Source of the DNA: Sporolactobacillus kofuensis
Lineage (GTDB): Bacteria > Bacillota > Bacilli > Bacillales > Sporolactobacillaceae
Direction: 5' to 3'
Assembly: GCF_042660205.1 (NCBI RefSeq)
Contig: NZ_JBHSTQ010000002.1
Location: forward strand, 270,856-334,855
Length of the DNA stretch: 64,000 nucleotides
Part shown: positions 16,929-26,197 of the stretch, in pieces
Layout: every line of letters begins with the position of its first letter
Numbering within the stretch: the first letter of the stretch is position 1
Position numbers and translations under genes: made by a program
The notes under the pieces: generated by a model
Databases searched by the model: none
Told to the model about the DNA's origin: nothing
The model's input: only the letters and a program-made list of their open reading frames with translations

Positions 16929-17660
16929 ATGTCCGTCGATCCAAACACAATTGCTCAACTGTTATCAATGTCTATGCTGTCCGGCAATCAGAGCACCCTC
17001 GATCAATCGAGTTTATCATCCGGACAAACCACCAATAATAACTTCTCCAATCTATTAAATACTCTTATATTGCTTATGGAGAACGGTGATGATTCTTCGA
17101 GCACTACTACGGAACAATCATCGGGCGGCCTTGATTCATTAGCCTATATGCCTAATATGCTTGAAAGCTCAGCTTCTACAAATCGTTCAGATGGGGACAA
17201 TCAACTCTGGCAACAACTTTCTTCATCAGTATCCCCACTAAGTCAACATTATTCATCACTCGGAACATCTTCATCAGTGAATCAAACTACGTCGGATTAC
17301 AACGACACGATTCAAGCAATGAGTAAAAAATATGGGGTTGACGCACGGCTCATTCAGTCGGTGATTGATGCAGAATCTGGGGGCAATGCTCTTGCAACGA
17401 GCAATGCCGGTGCACAGGGGCTGATGCAGTTGATGCCTGGAACAGCAAATGCCTTAGGAGTAGATAACCCCTATGATCCAGTGCAGAATATCGAAGGCGG
17501 CACTAAATATCTGCGTAAATTGCTCGACCGCTATGACGGTAATTACAGCCTTGCACTCGCTGCGTATAACTCAGGATCCGGAAATGTTGAGAAATATGGT
17601 GGTGTGCCACCATTTGCCGAAACACAAGCATATGTCAAAAAAATAATGAATAACATATAA
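16929..17660 (+). CDS. Lytic transglycosylase, SLT domain (CwlQ/YjbJ-like)
   Basis: The C-terminal 115 residues are a goose-type/SLT lysozyme-like domain. The catalytic glutamate is in VIDAESGGN, followed by NAGAQGLMQLMPGTA, NIEGGTKYLRKLL and LALAAYNSGSGNV. Such enzymes cleave glycan strands to 1,6-anhydro products. The N-terminal 120 residues are Ser/Thr/Asn/Gln-rich and disordered, with no signal peptide, so export route is unclear. B. subtilis YjbJ (CwlQ) sits at the corresponding place beside yjbK. It is probably co-transcribed with the CYTH gene. Confidence 0.88.
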   Translation: MSVDPNTIAQLLSMSMLSGNQSTLDQSSLSSGQTTNNNFSNLLNTLILLMENGDDSSSTTTEQSSGGLDSLAYMPNMLESSASTNRSDGDNQLWQQLSSSVSPLSQHYSSLGTSSSVNQTTSDYNDTIQAMSKKYGVDARLIQSVIDAESGGNALATSNAGAQGLMQLMPGTANALGVDNPYDPVQNIEGGTKYLRKLLDRYDGNYSLALAAYNSGSGNVEKYGGVPPFAETQAYVKKIMNNI

Positions 17661-17693
17661 AACGCTCATGCATGAAAGGTGGCTAACCGTTCT

Positions 17694-17858
17694 ATGGATG
17701 AAGAACGATTGAAGGAAATAGAACAACGTCTGAATGCAATGGATCGGCAGCTACAAGCGTTGCAAGCTGCTCACCATCGCCCACTCATTGGTTCGAATAT
17801 CTGGGTGCTTGTGCCCGTAATCGCGATTATCATGTGGGGTCTGAAAGGAATCTTTTAA
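17694..17858 (+). CDS. Small 54-residue membrane-anchored protein
   Basis: The frame encodes an N-terminal amphipathic heptad segment (DEERLKEIEQRLNAMDRQLQALQ) and one C-terminal membrane helix (IWVLVPVIAIIMWGL). An AAAGGTGG site lies about 10 bases before the ATG. An in-frame GTG at 17679 is possible. It is 33 bases after the transglycosylase gene and may be in the same transcript. The layout resembles small holin-like or membrane-tethering proteins, but no family is recognised. Confidence 0.55.
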   Translation: MDEERLKEIEQRLNAMDRQLQALQAAHHRPLIGSNIWVLVPVIAIIMWGLKGIF

Positions 17859-17964
17859 GCGATCCTAGAAAATTCTGTTAACCATTTCTTTTTTTCCTTG
17901 TATAAAACACTCGATGATTAGAATCTCTATAAGCTAGGCAACCGCTCAGTCCTTATTTTACATT

Positions 17965-18103
17965 GATTTTACTTCGATTGCTGGCACCAGCTGGAACGAC
18001 CGTGGGCGATCCGTGCGCCTCCACGGTCAACCCACGGTCTGTGGCGCGCATCTGCGCTGTTTTTTTGCAAAAGCCTTATACTTTCTTATTTTTTTAGAAA
18101 AAA
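17965..18103 (-). repeat. Degenerate copy of the GC-rich intergenic repeat
   Basis: From GATTGCT at about 17979, through GTGGGCGATCCGTGCGCCTCC near 18003, to the AAAGCCTTATACTTTC tail near 18070, this stretch parallels the repeat units at 42599-43006. It is diverged, with an internal deletion. No gene lies in 17859-18173. Confidence 0.6.
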
Positions 18104-18145
18104 TGAAAAACCTCGTATTGGTCTCATCCAATACGAGGTTTATTC
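18104..18145 (-). terminator. Terminator of the M3 peptidase gene
   Basis: AACCTCGTATTGG pairs perfectly with CCAATACGAGGTT, and on the minus strand is followed by TTTTTCATTTTTTC. Confidence 0.88.
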
Positions 18146-18173
18146 TTTATTCTGCAATTTATTCAGTGACTCA

Positions 18174-19868
18174 TCAGTATTTACTGTCATCCACCTGATC
18201 TAGCCAATCCGTAACAGCCTTCACAGTTGAAGCGACACAACCTTCATTAAGTGGTGATTCAAGTCCCGCTGTCTTAACGAGATCCAAAAAGGATTGGCTT
18301 CCTCCTTGTTTGCACAAATGCAAGTAATCCTTCCAGGCAGCACCATAATCTTCCTGTGACTTCTTCCAGAATTCAAAGGCGCACACTTGAGCCAGTGTAT
18401 AGTCAATATAGTAGAAAGGTGATTCAAAGATGTGGCCTTGCCGTAGCCAAAATCCACCCATCTCGAGAAATTCAATGCCATCATAATCGCGGTAAGGTAG
18501 ATATTTCTTCTCAATATCCTTCCACGCTTGCTTGCGCTGTGCCGGTGTCATTTCCGGATGTTCGTAGACAACGTGTTGGAACTCATCGACACTTACTCCA
18601 TACGGTAAGAACAAAAGCGAATCGCTCAGGTGAGAGAATCTGCGCTTATCGGCATCTTCCTTAAAGAACAGGTTCATCCATGGCCATGTAAAGAATTCCA
18701 TGCTCATTGAATGAATTTCAGCGCCCTCAAATGTCGGCCAACGATATTCCGGAATATCCGTATGCGTCGAATAGACCTGGAATGCATGTCCGGCTTCATG
18801 TGTGAGCACATCGATATCATCTGCCGTCCCATTAAAGTTGGAGAAGATAAATGGTGACTCATAATCAAAAATGTATTCACAGTATCCGCCGCCCGCCTTT
18901 CCTTTCGTGGCAAGCAGATCCATCAGATGATGATCCAGCATAAACTGATAGAATTCGCCGGTCTCCTTTGACAGCTCTGAATACATCTTCTTTCCATTCT
19001 CAATAATCCAGTTCGCATTGCCTTTTGGTACTGCGTTCCCGGTTGTGAACTGGAATGGGACATCATAGAACTTTAATGAGTCCACGCCAATTCTTTTCCG
19101 TTGCCGTTCATAGAGTCGTTGAGCGGCCGGTACAACATATTTTTTAATTTGTTCCCGATAATTTTTGACCATTTCTTTGTCATAACCGATACGTGCCATT
19201 CGAAAGTAGCTAAGATCGGCATAGTTATCAAAGCCAAGCTTGTGCGCGATTTCTGTTCGAATCTTAACCAATTGATCGTAAATTTCATCGAACTCTTTTT
19301 CATGATCAGCAAAATAACCAAAATACGCTTCAAGCGCTGCTTTTCTTACTTTTCGATCAGAAGATTGTTGAAACGGGACCATTTGTGCCAGTGTGCGTTC
19401 TTCTCCGTCGAATGGGATCTTCGCAGCTGCAATCAGTTTCGTATACCTTGACGCCCATTTGTTTTCCTGCTGCATCAATGGAATGACTTCTGGAGAGAAC
19501 GATTTGAGCTGCGCTTCGGCAAGTGCGAAGAGCTGTTTGCCCCATTTCTTCTCCAGTTCAGCGCGAAATGGAGAACTTAGCAGCAGCTTATAAAATTCAG
19601 TTGTTTTCCCTTCAAAAATAGGCATTGTTTCATCAGTAAAATCATTTTCTTCTTTATAGAAAGGATCTTCAGTGTTAATGGTATGTCTAATTTCAACAAG
19701 GCGAAACATCGTATCCAGATGTTTTCGTAAGTGGTTGACCTCTTCAACAGCATGTACTGCATCTTCAAATGTTGCCGCATTTTTCAGCGTATCGAAAGCC
19801 TTTTGAAAAGCTTCTTCGTATTTGGCAACTTCTGGTCGTTCGTACTGATAATCTTCAAAAACAGTCAT
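18174..19868 (-). CDS. M3-family oligoendopeptidase
   Basis: This 564-residue cytoplasmic zinc peptidase of family M3 is related to oligoendopeptidase F but is the shorter YtiF-like branch. The zinc motif HEAGH lies in DVLTHEAGHAFQVYSTH (about residue 353), with the third ligand in FEGAEIHSMSMEFFTWP. The PF helical N-terminal half is full length. It would cut short peptides in the cytosol. Ribosome site GAGGTG precedes the ATG. It is the second M3 peptidase of the window; pepF proper is at 26937-28751. It stands alone between two terminators, in a place where B. subtilis has the yjbH-yjbJ genes. Confidence 0.93.
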   Translation of the reverse strand: MTVFEDYQYERPEVAKYEEAFQKAFDTLKNAATFEDAVHAVEEVNHLRKHLDTMFRLVEIRHTINTEDPFYKEENDFTDETMPIFEGKTTEFYKLLLSSPFRAELEKKWGKQLFALAEAQLKSFSPEVIPLMQQENKWASRYTKLIAAAKIPFDGEERTLAQMVPFQQSSDRKVRKAALEAYFGYFADHEKEFDEIYDQLVKIRTEIAHKLGFDNYADLSYFRMARIGYDKEMVKNYREQIKKYVVPAAQRLYERQRKRIGVDSLKFYDVPFQFTTGNAVPKGNANWIIENGKKMYSELSKETGEFYQFMLDHHLMDLLATKGKAGGGYCEYIFDYESPFIFSNFNGTADDIDVLTHEAGHAFQVYSTHTDIPEYRWPTFEGAEIHSMSMEFFTWPWMNLFFKEDADKRRFSHLSDSLLFLPYGVSVDEFQHVVYEHPEMTPAQRKQAWKDIEKKYLPYRDYDGIEFLEMGGFWLRQGHIFESPFYYIDYTLAQVCAFEFWKKSQEDYGAAWKDYLHLCKQGGSQSFLDLVKTAGLESPLNEGCVASTVKAVTDWLDQVDDSKY

Positions 19869-19980
19869 TGCCCAGCACCTCTTTTTTTCTTTCTGCTCAT
19901 TTCCATAACTTAACTATTATAATATAGAAATCTTGGTGAAGCCAAGCGTCAGCGACAACTGAGCTGTAGTCGATGAAAAC

Positions 19981-20027
19981 AACAAAACGGAAGATCAACT
20001 GCATGATTGATCTTCCGTTTTGTTCTT
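19981..20027. terminator. Bidirectional terminator
   Basis: AACAAAACGGAAGATCA pairs perfectly with TGATCTTCCGTTTTGTT. It ends the MFS gene on the minus strand. Confidence 0.9.
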
Positions 20028-20032
20028 ACTGA

Positions 20033-21277
20033 TTAAATTTGTCCTGCAACTTTATGATGATGGTGATGGTGCCGAAAACGATGGCACTCTCCATTCATGA
20101 CCAGTTTGCGCACAATATAGGCGAGCAAAATACCAATGAAACAGAGAATTGAAATTGAAGCCACAACCCCCGCCCATCCATACCATTCAAGGAATAATCC
20201 ACCAACAGGGCCAATAACACTGGATCCAACATAGTAGAAAAGTAAGTAAAGCGAAGATGACTGTGCTTTTTCACGCCTGTTGGCTAGAATTCCTACCCAA
20301 CTGCTGGCAACCGAATGTCCTCCGAAAAAGCCAAACGTAAACATCACTAAACCAAGTATTTTCAAGATTAGGATTGGGGACATCGTGATCAGTAAACCTG
20401 AAGTCATCATAATAATACAAAGTGCAATCACCCCAGATCGACTCGTATGATCAGACAATCGTCCCATCCATGTCGAACTAAATGTCCCAACAAGATAGAT
20501 GATAAAAACAAAGCCAACTAAAGTTTGGCTCAAATTATACGGTGGTTCCATGAGCGGAATACCAAAGTAATTGTACACCGTCACAAAGCTTCCCATCATA
20601 ATGAACCCGATTAAATAGAGGATGACCAGTGCTGGTGATTCAATATTTTCAAGAAATCCTGCTGTCGTCCTTTTCATCGATCCACGTTTTGCATCAAAAT
20701 GTTTCGATTTGGGGAGCAAGAGGATAAAAAGTACACACATAACTAAGTTTAGAATACCAAGAACTGCGATGGCTACATTCCAAGAAAAAGTATCACTAAG
20801 TGAGCCGACAATCAGTCGACCGGTCAATCCGCCCAGACTGTTTCCACTCACATAGATTCCGATGACGTAACCAAGTACTTTCTTGTCAAATTCTTCATTA
20901 ATATAAGCCATAGCAATCGATGGATAACCCGCAAGTAGTGCCCCTTGGATAAATCGTACGGCAATGAGTAAAGGAAGATAATGGATGAATCCGACAATTA
21001 GAGAAAGAAAGGCTGATGAGACAAGAGCAAGTACCATCACCTTTTTTCGGTCATACATACCTGAAGTGAAGGAAACAAATAATAGAAAAATGGCAAGTGC
21101 TCCAGTTGCTGCCGACAAAGTCAGACTAGCAGCAGCCGGTTGCACATTAAATTGAGCCGCAATCACCGCAATGACTGGTTGCGTACAGTAAAGATCCGCA
21201 AACATAATAAAACTACCCAGAAACAAAGCCACGAGTGTTCTTTTAAAAGCTTTGCTTTCTGGTGAAATGTAATTCAT
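20033..21277 (-). CDS. MFS transporter (YybF-like) with histidine-rich tail
   Basis: The 414-residue protein has twelve hydrophobic segments. The MFS loop signature SGMYDRKKVM lies between helices 2 and 3, and its counterpart GRLSDHTSRSG follows in the second half. With the divergent LysR gene, the pair matches B. subtilis yybE-yybF in layout. Substrate is unknown; close relatives are called inner-membrane drug or metabolite exporters. The C-terminus is unusual: GECHRFRHHHHHHKVAGQI, with six consecutive histidines on the cytoplasmic side. That may bind metal, or may simply be a variable tail. Confidence 0.9.
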   Translation of the reverse strand: MNYISPESKAFKRTLVALFLGSFIMFADLYCTQPVIAVIAAQFNVQPAAASLTLSAATGALAIFLLFVSFTSGMYDRKKVMVLALVSSAFLSLIVGFIHYLPLLIAVRFIQGALLAGYPSIAMAYINEEFDKKVLGYVIGIYVSGNSLGGLTGRLIVGSLSDTFSWNVAIAVLGILNLVMCVLFILLLPKSKHFDAKRGSMKRTTAGFLENIESPALVILYLIGFIMMGSFVTVYNYFGIPLMEPPYNLSQTLVGFVFIIYLVGTFSSTWMGRLSDHTSRSGVIALCIIMMTSGLLITMSPILILKILGLVMFTFGFFGGHSVASSWVGILANRREKAQSSSLYLLFYYVGSSVIGPVGGLFLEWYGWAGVVASISILCFIGILLAYIVRKLVMNGECHRFRHHHHHHKVAGQI

Positions 21278-21592
21278 AGAAAAATTCCATCCTCTCTGTT
21301 TCTCTTTGTATCATCCATACTATGACAAACAACAAGTGATGTCTAATATATTCTGTGAATGATATTGATGCATGAAATCTGTTGAATGCACTACTGTGAT
21401 GCTTTTCTACTTCAATTTTTGGACCCAATACAACAAGAAGCAGAGTGACAAATTCGGATGTTGTTCCTTCTGACACCCCTATTTTTAAAATGATCACAAT
21501 AAATTTTCATAATGGTGAAATATTTTAGGTTGAATATGTTATCTTTATATTTACAATAGAATAAGCCTCTCAACTTCTAGGAGTGATCATTT
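21278..21592. promoter_or_regulatory. Divergent control region, MFS and LysR genes
   Basis: This 315-base stretch holds no gene. It is A/T-rich near 21530-21570. LysR-type regulators usually bind a T-N11-A site in such a region; I cannot single one out. Confidence 0.45.
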
Positions 21593-22471
21593 ATGGAATG
21601 GCAGCAGATTGAGTACTTTCAGAAAGTTGCTCAATTGCAGCACATGACGCAAGCTGCGGAAGACTTGTCAATTTCTCAGCCTGCGCTCAGTAGATCAATC
21701 GCCCGACTTGAAGAGGAACTCGGTATTTCCCTTTTTGAGCGACAGGGTAGGAGCATCATCTTAAATCAGTACGGTAAAGTATTTCTGAAACACGTGAACC
21801 GAATTCTTAAAGAGATTGATGAAACAAAAATGGAGATCAAGTCCCTGCTTGACCCAGAATATGGTGAAGTTTCGTTAGGGTTCTTACACACTCTTGGGGT
21901 CAATATGATACCGGACATTCTCCGAGCATTTCAGAAAGAGCATGCCAACATTAAAATCAAGCTCTACCAAAATAACAATGTATCACTGCTCAAGCAGCTT
22001 CAAGCCGGAGAAATTGATTTGTGTCTCGTCCATCACTCATTTGATGACCCACATGTTCAATGGGAAAGATTATGGGATGAGGAACTCTTTTTGATGCTCC
22101 CTGCGGCCCACCCCCTTGCAAAGCGTGAATCGATCACATTGGATGAAATTCAATCGGAGCCAATGATCGCGCTCAAAAAGGGGTACGAACTGCGTAAAAT
22201 TGCCGATAAACTCTGCAGAAAAGCAAACTTCACGCCAAACATTACTTTTGAAGGTGAAGAAGTAACGACGCTCGCCGGTCTCGTTGCCGCAGGTTTAGGC
22301 GTAGCCTTGCTTCCTGATCAAAAAGATATTGACGATAGCAAGGTAGCTAAGGTTCATGTACGATGGCCGAGCTGTTCACGTCAAATTGGGCTTTCTTGGT
22401 ATGAAGACCGCGCATTATCACCGGCTTCTACACATTTTAAACGCTTTGTTTTTACTCATTATAGAGATTAA
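21593..22471 (+). CDS. LysR-family transcriptional regulator (YybE/GltC-like)
   Basis: The protein has the N-terminal LysR helix-turn-helix (HMTQAAEDLSISQPALSRSIARLEEELGISLFER, residues about 17-50). It continues with a two-lobe co-inducer domain (VSLGFLHTLGVNMIPDIL; EIDLCLVHHSF; GLVAAGLGVALLPD). The 292 residues are typical. TAGGAGTGATC precedes the ATG. It probably controls the divergent MFS gene; the effector is unknown. Confidence 0.93.
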   Translation: MEWQQIEYFQKVAQLQHMTQAAEDLSISQPALSRSIARLEEELGISLFERQGRSIILNQYGKVFLKHVNRILKEIDETKMEIKSLLDPEYGEVSLGFLHTLGVNMIPDILRAFQKEHANIKIKLYQNNNVSLLKQLQAGEIDLCLVHHSFDDPHVQWERLWDEELFLMLPAAHPLAKRESITLDEIQSEPMIALKKGYELRKIADKLCRKANFTPNITFEGEEVTTLAGLVAAGLGVALLPDQKDIDDSKVAKVHVRWPSCSRQIGLSWYEDRALSPASTHFKRFVFTHYRD

Positions 22472-22515
22472 AAATGAGGGACACCGATTATTCATCGGTG
22501 TCCCTCATTTTTTTC
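22470..22515. terminator. Bidirectional terminator
   Basis: ATGAGGGACACCGAT pairs with ATCGGTGTCCCTCAT and is followed by TTTTTTTC. It is shared by the LysR gene (plus) and the YitT-like gene (minus). Confidence 0.92.
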
Positions 22516-22522
22516 TATACGT

Positions 22523-23503
22523 TTATTTTGCAGTGGATGGATTGAATAATTTTTGGAACCGCTCATAGTCCTGAGCGCCGAGCGTCTGTTCCATCTTTTG
22601 CGAATGCTCCCCATGCTTCATCGCTTGAATAGCCATTTGTTGCTCTTCAGTGTGAAACGTACCAATAATTTTATTGGTTTCCAAAATATTTGTAAATGCA
22701 TTCGGATCAATGGCCTTGATTAAGCGTTCCATCTTGTACAATTCATAGTGGCTAATGACCATCATCACCGTACTCTTCTTCGTTCCGGTATAGCCACCAT
22801 ATGAAGGAATGATCGTCATTCCGCGATCAAACTGGTCCTGAATAGCCTCAGTTAATCGCTCTGCCTGATCGGTGATGGTCAACACCGTCAACTTCTGATA
22901 TTTGGTATGAATCATATCGATCACATAGCTGTTCACAAATCGTGAAATTAACGTATAAAGTGCATACTGCCATTCATAGACCGCACCGGCGATGATAATA
23001 ATAATACCATTTAAAATTAAAAAGTATTTTCCTGATGAGGCATTACGGTTCCTCCTTGTCAGGAAGATCGCAATAATATCAAGCCCACCGGTTGAAATAC
23101 CGTACTTCAAAGCAACGCCTACACCAACCGCAGAAATCAATCCACCAAATATTGAATTCAATAAAATATCCGATGACAAAGGGTGTACCGGAAGCACCGT
23201 AAGAAAAAATGAGGTCAACATCACAGTAATAAAACTAAATAAAGTAAAGCTCTTCCCTACCCGATACCATCCTAATACAGCAATCGGCAAGTTCAGAATC
23301 AAAACCAACAAACCGATCGAAAGATGAAGATGCACCCTGTCAAACAAAATGTCGGAAATCAGCTGAGCAGCGCCATTGATTCCTGCTGCATACACATGCG
23401 CCGGCACAAGGAACAAATTCATGCTTATCGCGCATAAGAAAGCAGCACAAATTGAAATACCTGACTTTTTAATAAGTTCACCAATTGCAGAAGAAGTCGC
23501 CAT
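22523..23503 (-). CDS. YitT-family membrane protein
   Basis: The 326-residue protein has five to six N-terminal membrane helices (residues about 10-195) with the GISTGGLDIIA block. A soluble C-terminal DUF2179 domain follows (RGMTIIPSYGGYTG, STVMMVISHYEL). The function of the YitT/YpjC/YqfU family is not established. Ribosome site AAAGGAAG precedes the ATG. Residues after 290 (HGEHSQKMEQTLGAQDYERF) form an extra helical tail. It is monocistronic. Confidence 0.9.
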   Translation of the reverse strand: MATSSAIGELIKKSGISICAAFLCAISMNLFLVPAHVYAAGINGAAQLISDILFDRVHLHLSIGLLVLILNLPIAVLGWYRVGKSFTLFSFITVMLTSFFLTVLPVHPLSSDILLNSIFGGLISAVGVGVALKYGISTGGLDIIAIFLTRRNRNASSGKYFLILNGIIIIIAGAVYEWQYALYTLISRFVNSYVIDMIHTKYQKLTVLTITDQAERLTEAIQDQFDRGMTIIPSYGGYTGTKKSTVMMVISHYELYKMERLIKAIDPNAFTNILETNKIIGTFHTEEQQMAIQAMKHGEHSQKMEQTLGAQDYERFQKLFNPSTAK

Positions 23504-23681
23504 TTCTGTCTTCCTTTATTTAAGTGTATTTTTTCTATTTCCTTGGGTCTCAAATTATAGCACCTTCATTTTATGATTCAACACCTAAAGACATTTTCCT
23601 AAAAGTTTCATTTATCTCACTAAATGAATTTTCATAATATTGATCGCTCTCGATGAACAACCTTTCCCAAGTACTGATTAG

Positions 23682-23711
23682 TTGCCCTTATCCTTATGAT
23701 CTTGTTACAAT
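23682..23711 (+). promoter_or_regulatory. Candidate sigma-A promoter of spxH
   Basis: TTGCCC and TACAAT are 18 bases apart, about 175 bases before the spxH start. The rest of the 383-base gap 23504-23886 shows no other frame or hairpin. Confidence 0.4.
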
Positions 23712-23886
23712 GTAGTTAGTTTCAGATGACGGCTATCACCGATTCAATGAATGAAACTGACAGAATATAATAAAGGCAGGTTGACTTTATCAATAATGGA
23801 TAATCCGGATATCGGCAAAGCCTATCTGAGTCAGGCGCCATTTTTGATGCCGTTGCAGTTAAAAATTCTTCTAAAGGTGGGGTTCC

Positions 23887-24792
23887 ATGACACGCTTTGA
23901 CGAAGGATCAACATGTGAAGGAACACCAGGAAACGAATCATGTACGATCAGACCAAATAAGAAACGGTCCTTTCAACGTGTTGAGATCCTGACTTTCATT
24001 GACCCACTTTGTTTTGAATGCTGGGGGTTTGAACCCCTACTGAAAAAGTTTATTTTTCAATACCATGAGTATTTTACATTTCGCGTTTTATTGACAACAA
24101 ATCATGACACAACAAATCGTTGCCAATTTCACCGTGCAAAAAAAATTGCTGAGGAATGGGACAAATACGCGCGCCTCACCGGTATGTGCTGTGACAGTGA
24201 CGTATGGCGTGAAAATCCTCCTTCCCCCTATTCCATTGCTTACGCGATTAAGGCTGCTGAATTTCAAGGGGGAGCAGCCGGACAAATTTTTCTCCGCCGT
24301 GTTCGTGAACAAATATTTCTTAAAAAGCACGGTTTGAATCAGTTTAATGAACTTTTGGAAGTCGCTCAGCTGGCAGGATTGGATGTTGAAGAGTTCTCTA
24401 ATGATTATCATTCCTGCCGCCCGATCAAAGCTTTTCAATGTGACCGGCGATTAGCAAATGAATTATCCATTACCGAGTTACCAACACTTGTTTTTTCAGC
24501 ACCTTGCGATGACTCGGAAGCCATCAAGGTTAACGGTCACTACCCGTATTCAGTGTATGTGCAGGTTTTAACCGAATTATTAGGTGAAGAACCTATTCCG
24601 GCTCCGAATCTTCCACTAAAAGATTATTTTCAACAGCAATGCTTTTTGACCACCCAAGAAGTGGCCGTCATTTATGATCTAAGCGAAGAAGAAGCGTTGA
24701 AAGAATTACGCAAGCTGCAGCTGCAGCAAATTATTGAACCGATTGTTTTAAAAAGCGGTGCGTATTGGACGTATATCGCCAAAACCAAATAA
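23887..24792 (+). CDS. spxH: ClpXP adaptor SpxH (YjbH)
   Basis: SpxH binds Spx and presents it to ClpXP for degradation, so it sets the level of the thiol-stress regulator. The 301-residue protein has a DsbA/thioredoxin-like core. Its motif FIDPLCFECWGFEP has Cys42 and Cys45, and a cysteine- and histidine-rich N-terminal stretch (CEGTPGNESC) may bind zinc as in homologues. The C-terminal helical extension ends LKSGAYWTYIAK. The ATG has AAAGGTGGGG upstream. In B. subtilis it lies just downstream of pepF; here a polymerase gene cluster has entered between them and the orientation differs. Confidence 0.9.
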   Translation: MTRFDEGSTCEGTPGNESCTIRPNKKRSFQRVEILTFIDPLCFECWGFEPLLKKFIFQYHEYFTFRVLLTTNHDTTNRCQFHRAKKIAEEWDKYARLTGMCCDSDVWRENPPSPYSIAYAIKAAEFQGGAAGQIFLRRVREQIFLKKHGLNQFNELLEVAQLAGLDVEEFSNDYHSCRPIKAFQCDRRLANELSITELPTLVFSAPCDDSEAIKVNGHYPYSVYVQVLTELLGEEPIPAPNLPLKDYFQQQCFLTTQEVAVIYDLSEEEALKELRKLQLQQIIEPIVLKSGAYWTYIAKTK

Positions 24793-24803
24793 GCAGTCAA
24801 TAA

Positions 24804-24846
24804 AAGCCTTACTTCTTAAAAAATGAGAAGTAAGGCTTATTTTTCT
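24804..24846 (+). terminator. Terminator of spxH
   Basis: AAGCCTTACTTCT pairs with AGAAGTAAGGCTT, followed by ATTTTT. Confidence 0.9.
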
Positions 24847-24884
24847 GTTTTTTCCTTTTTGTTCCTGATGATTGCCAATAAAAA

Positions 24885-24936
24885 CGAACATATGTTTTTA
24901 TTTCCATTGTTAAAAGAACAAATGTTCGTGTATAAT
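24885..24936 (+). promoter_or_regulatory. SOS promoter with two LexA (DinR) boxes
   Basis: Box 1 is CGAACATATGTTTT (24885-24898), close to the Bacillus LexA consensus CGAACRNRYGTTYC. Box 2 is AGAACAAATGTTCG (24915-24928), with the full GAAC-N4-GTTC core. A -35 TTGTTA (24907-24912) and -10 TATAAT (24931-24936) are 18 bases apart, so box 2 lies between them and would block RNA polymerase. Confidence 0.85.
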
Positions 24937-24967
24937 AAACGCATATTCACGAATATGAGGTGGCAAC

Positions 24968-26197
24968 ATGAATCGGGTCATTTTCCTAATCGATATGCAA
25001 ACCTTTTATGCTTCCGTTGAAAAGGCGGATTTCCCGGAATTTAGAGATCGGCCTCTGATCGTTGCTGGCGATCCAAAACAGAGAAGTGGCATTGTACTGG
25101 CCGCTTGCCCGATCGCCAAGCAATTTGGCGTGCTTACCGCAGAACCGCTCGGCCAGGCACTGCTAAAATGCCCACAGGCAGTCATCCGTTTGCCGCGCAT
25201 GCAGCACTATATTGATATTTCTACTCAAGTCACACGATTTCTCAATCAATTTACCGATCTGGTGGAACCGTACTCGATTGACGAACAGTTTATTGATGTG
25301 ACGAATAGTCAAAACATCTTTGGTTCTCCATGGACGATTGCGCGGAAAATTCAACACTGCATGCAAGAACATTTCGGTATCTATGCACGTATCGGCATTG
25401 GACCAAATAAGGTTCTGGCAAAAATGGCTTGCGATCATTTTGGCAAAAAAAACAAGACCGGTATTTTCGAATTGAACCGAAAAAATATTGAGCGTTACCT
25501 TTGGCCATTGCCTATTGGAGAATTATTTGGCGTCGGACATCGTATGGAGCAACATTTTATCGGAATGGGTATTCGCAGAATCGGGCATCTCGCCCAATAT
25601 CCTGTACATCTGCTTCGTAAGCGGTGGGGGGTGAACGGCGAGCTGCTGTGGCGAACGGCGCATGGGCTGGACCACGCTCCTGTCTCACCCGGAACCTTTA
25701 CTGAACAAAAAGCGATCGGGCACCACATGACACTGCCCTATGATTATCCGGATCTAAAGGATATACGCGTTATTCTTCTTGAATTGAGTGAGGAGGTGGC
25801 TTATCGAGCGCGTACCAAGCATTACATGGGAAATGTCGTTTCTGTAGGCATTTCCGGCACCTTTGAACGGCACACGGGCTTTCACCGTCAGATTAAGCTG
25901 CCGTTCGCCACGAATTTCGGCATGGACATTTATCACGCCACTAACCTACTGTTTACAGAAAGCTGGGATGGACTTCCTGTACGGGCCGCCGCGGTCACAC
26001 TCGGAGATTTGCAGCCAGCTTCAGCTAATTATCAGCTTGATCTATTTGCCCATCATGAAGAAAAGGAAAAGTTAAGCAGCGCAGTGGATACGATCTATCG
26101 AAAGTATGGGAAAACAGCAATTTTCCGTGGCACTTCGCTGATGCCGTCCAGCCAGCTGCGGGCTCGTGCCAGCAAAATTGGGGGGCATTTCAAATGA
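24968..26197 (+). CDS. Y-family translesion DNA polymerase (UvrX/YqjW-like)
   Basis: The 409-residue protein carries the polymerase IV/V catalytic residues: Asp9 in LIDMQTFYASVE, and Asp105-Glu106 in PYSIDEQFIDV. The helix-hairpin-helix region IGELFGVGHRMEQHFIGMGI and the little-finger domain follow. The QLDLF motif near residue 360 resembles a beta-clamp-binding peptide. It is closest in shape to UvrX/YqjW of Bacillus. These error-prone enzymes copy damaged DNA during the SOS response, and the two LexA boxes upstream fit that. The stop codon overlaps the next start by four bases (ATGA), so an accessory protein is made with it. Confidence 0.92.
   Translation: MNRVIFLIDMQTFYASVEKADFPEFRDRPLIVAGDPKQRSGIVLAACPIAKQFGVLTAEPLGQALLKCPQAVIRLPRMQHYIDISTQVTRFLNQFTDLVEPYSIDEQFIDVTNSQNIFGSPWTIARKIQHCMQEHFGIYARIGIGPNKVLAKMACDHFGKKNKTGIFELNRKNIERYLWPLPIGELFGVGHRMEQHFIGMGIRRIGHLAQYPVHLLRKRWGVNGELLWRTAHGLDHAPVSPGTFTEQKAIGHHMTLPYDYPDLKDIRVILLELSEEVAYRARTKHYMGNVVSVGISGTFERHTGFHRQIKLPFATNFGMDIYHATNLLFTESWDGLPVRAAAVTLGDLQPASANYQLDLFAHHEEKEKLSSAVDTIYRKYGKTAIFRGTSLMPSSQLRARASKIGGHFK

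Noticed and set aside
18013..18198. 61-codon plus-strand frame
   Set aside because: It overlaps the degenerate repeat and the M3 peptidase terminator; no ribosome site.
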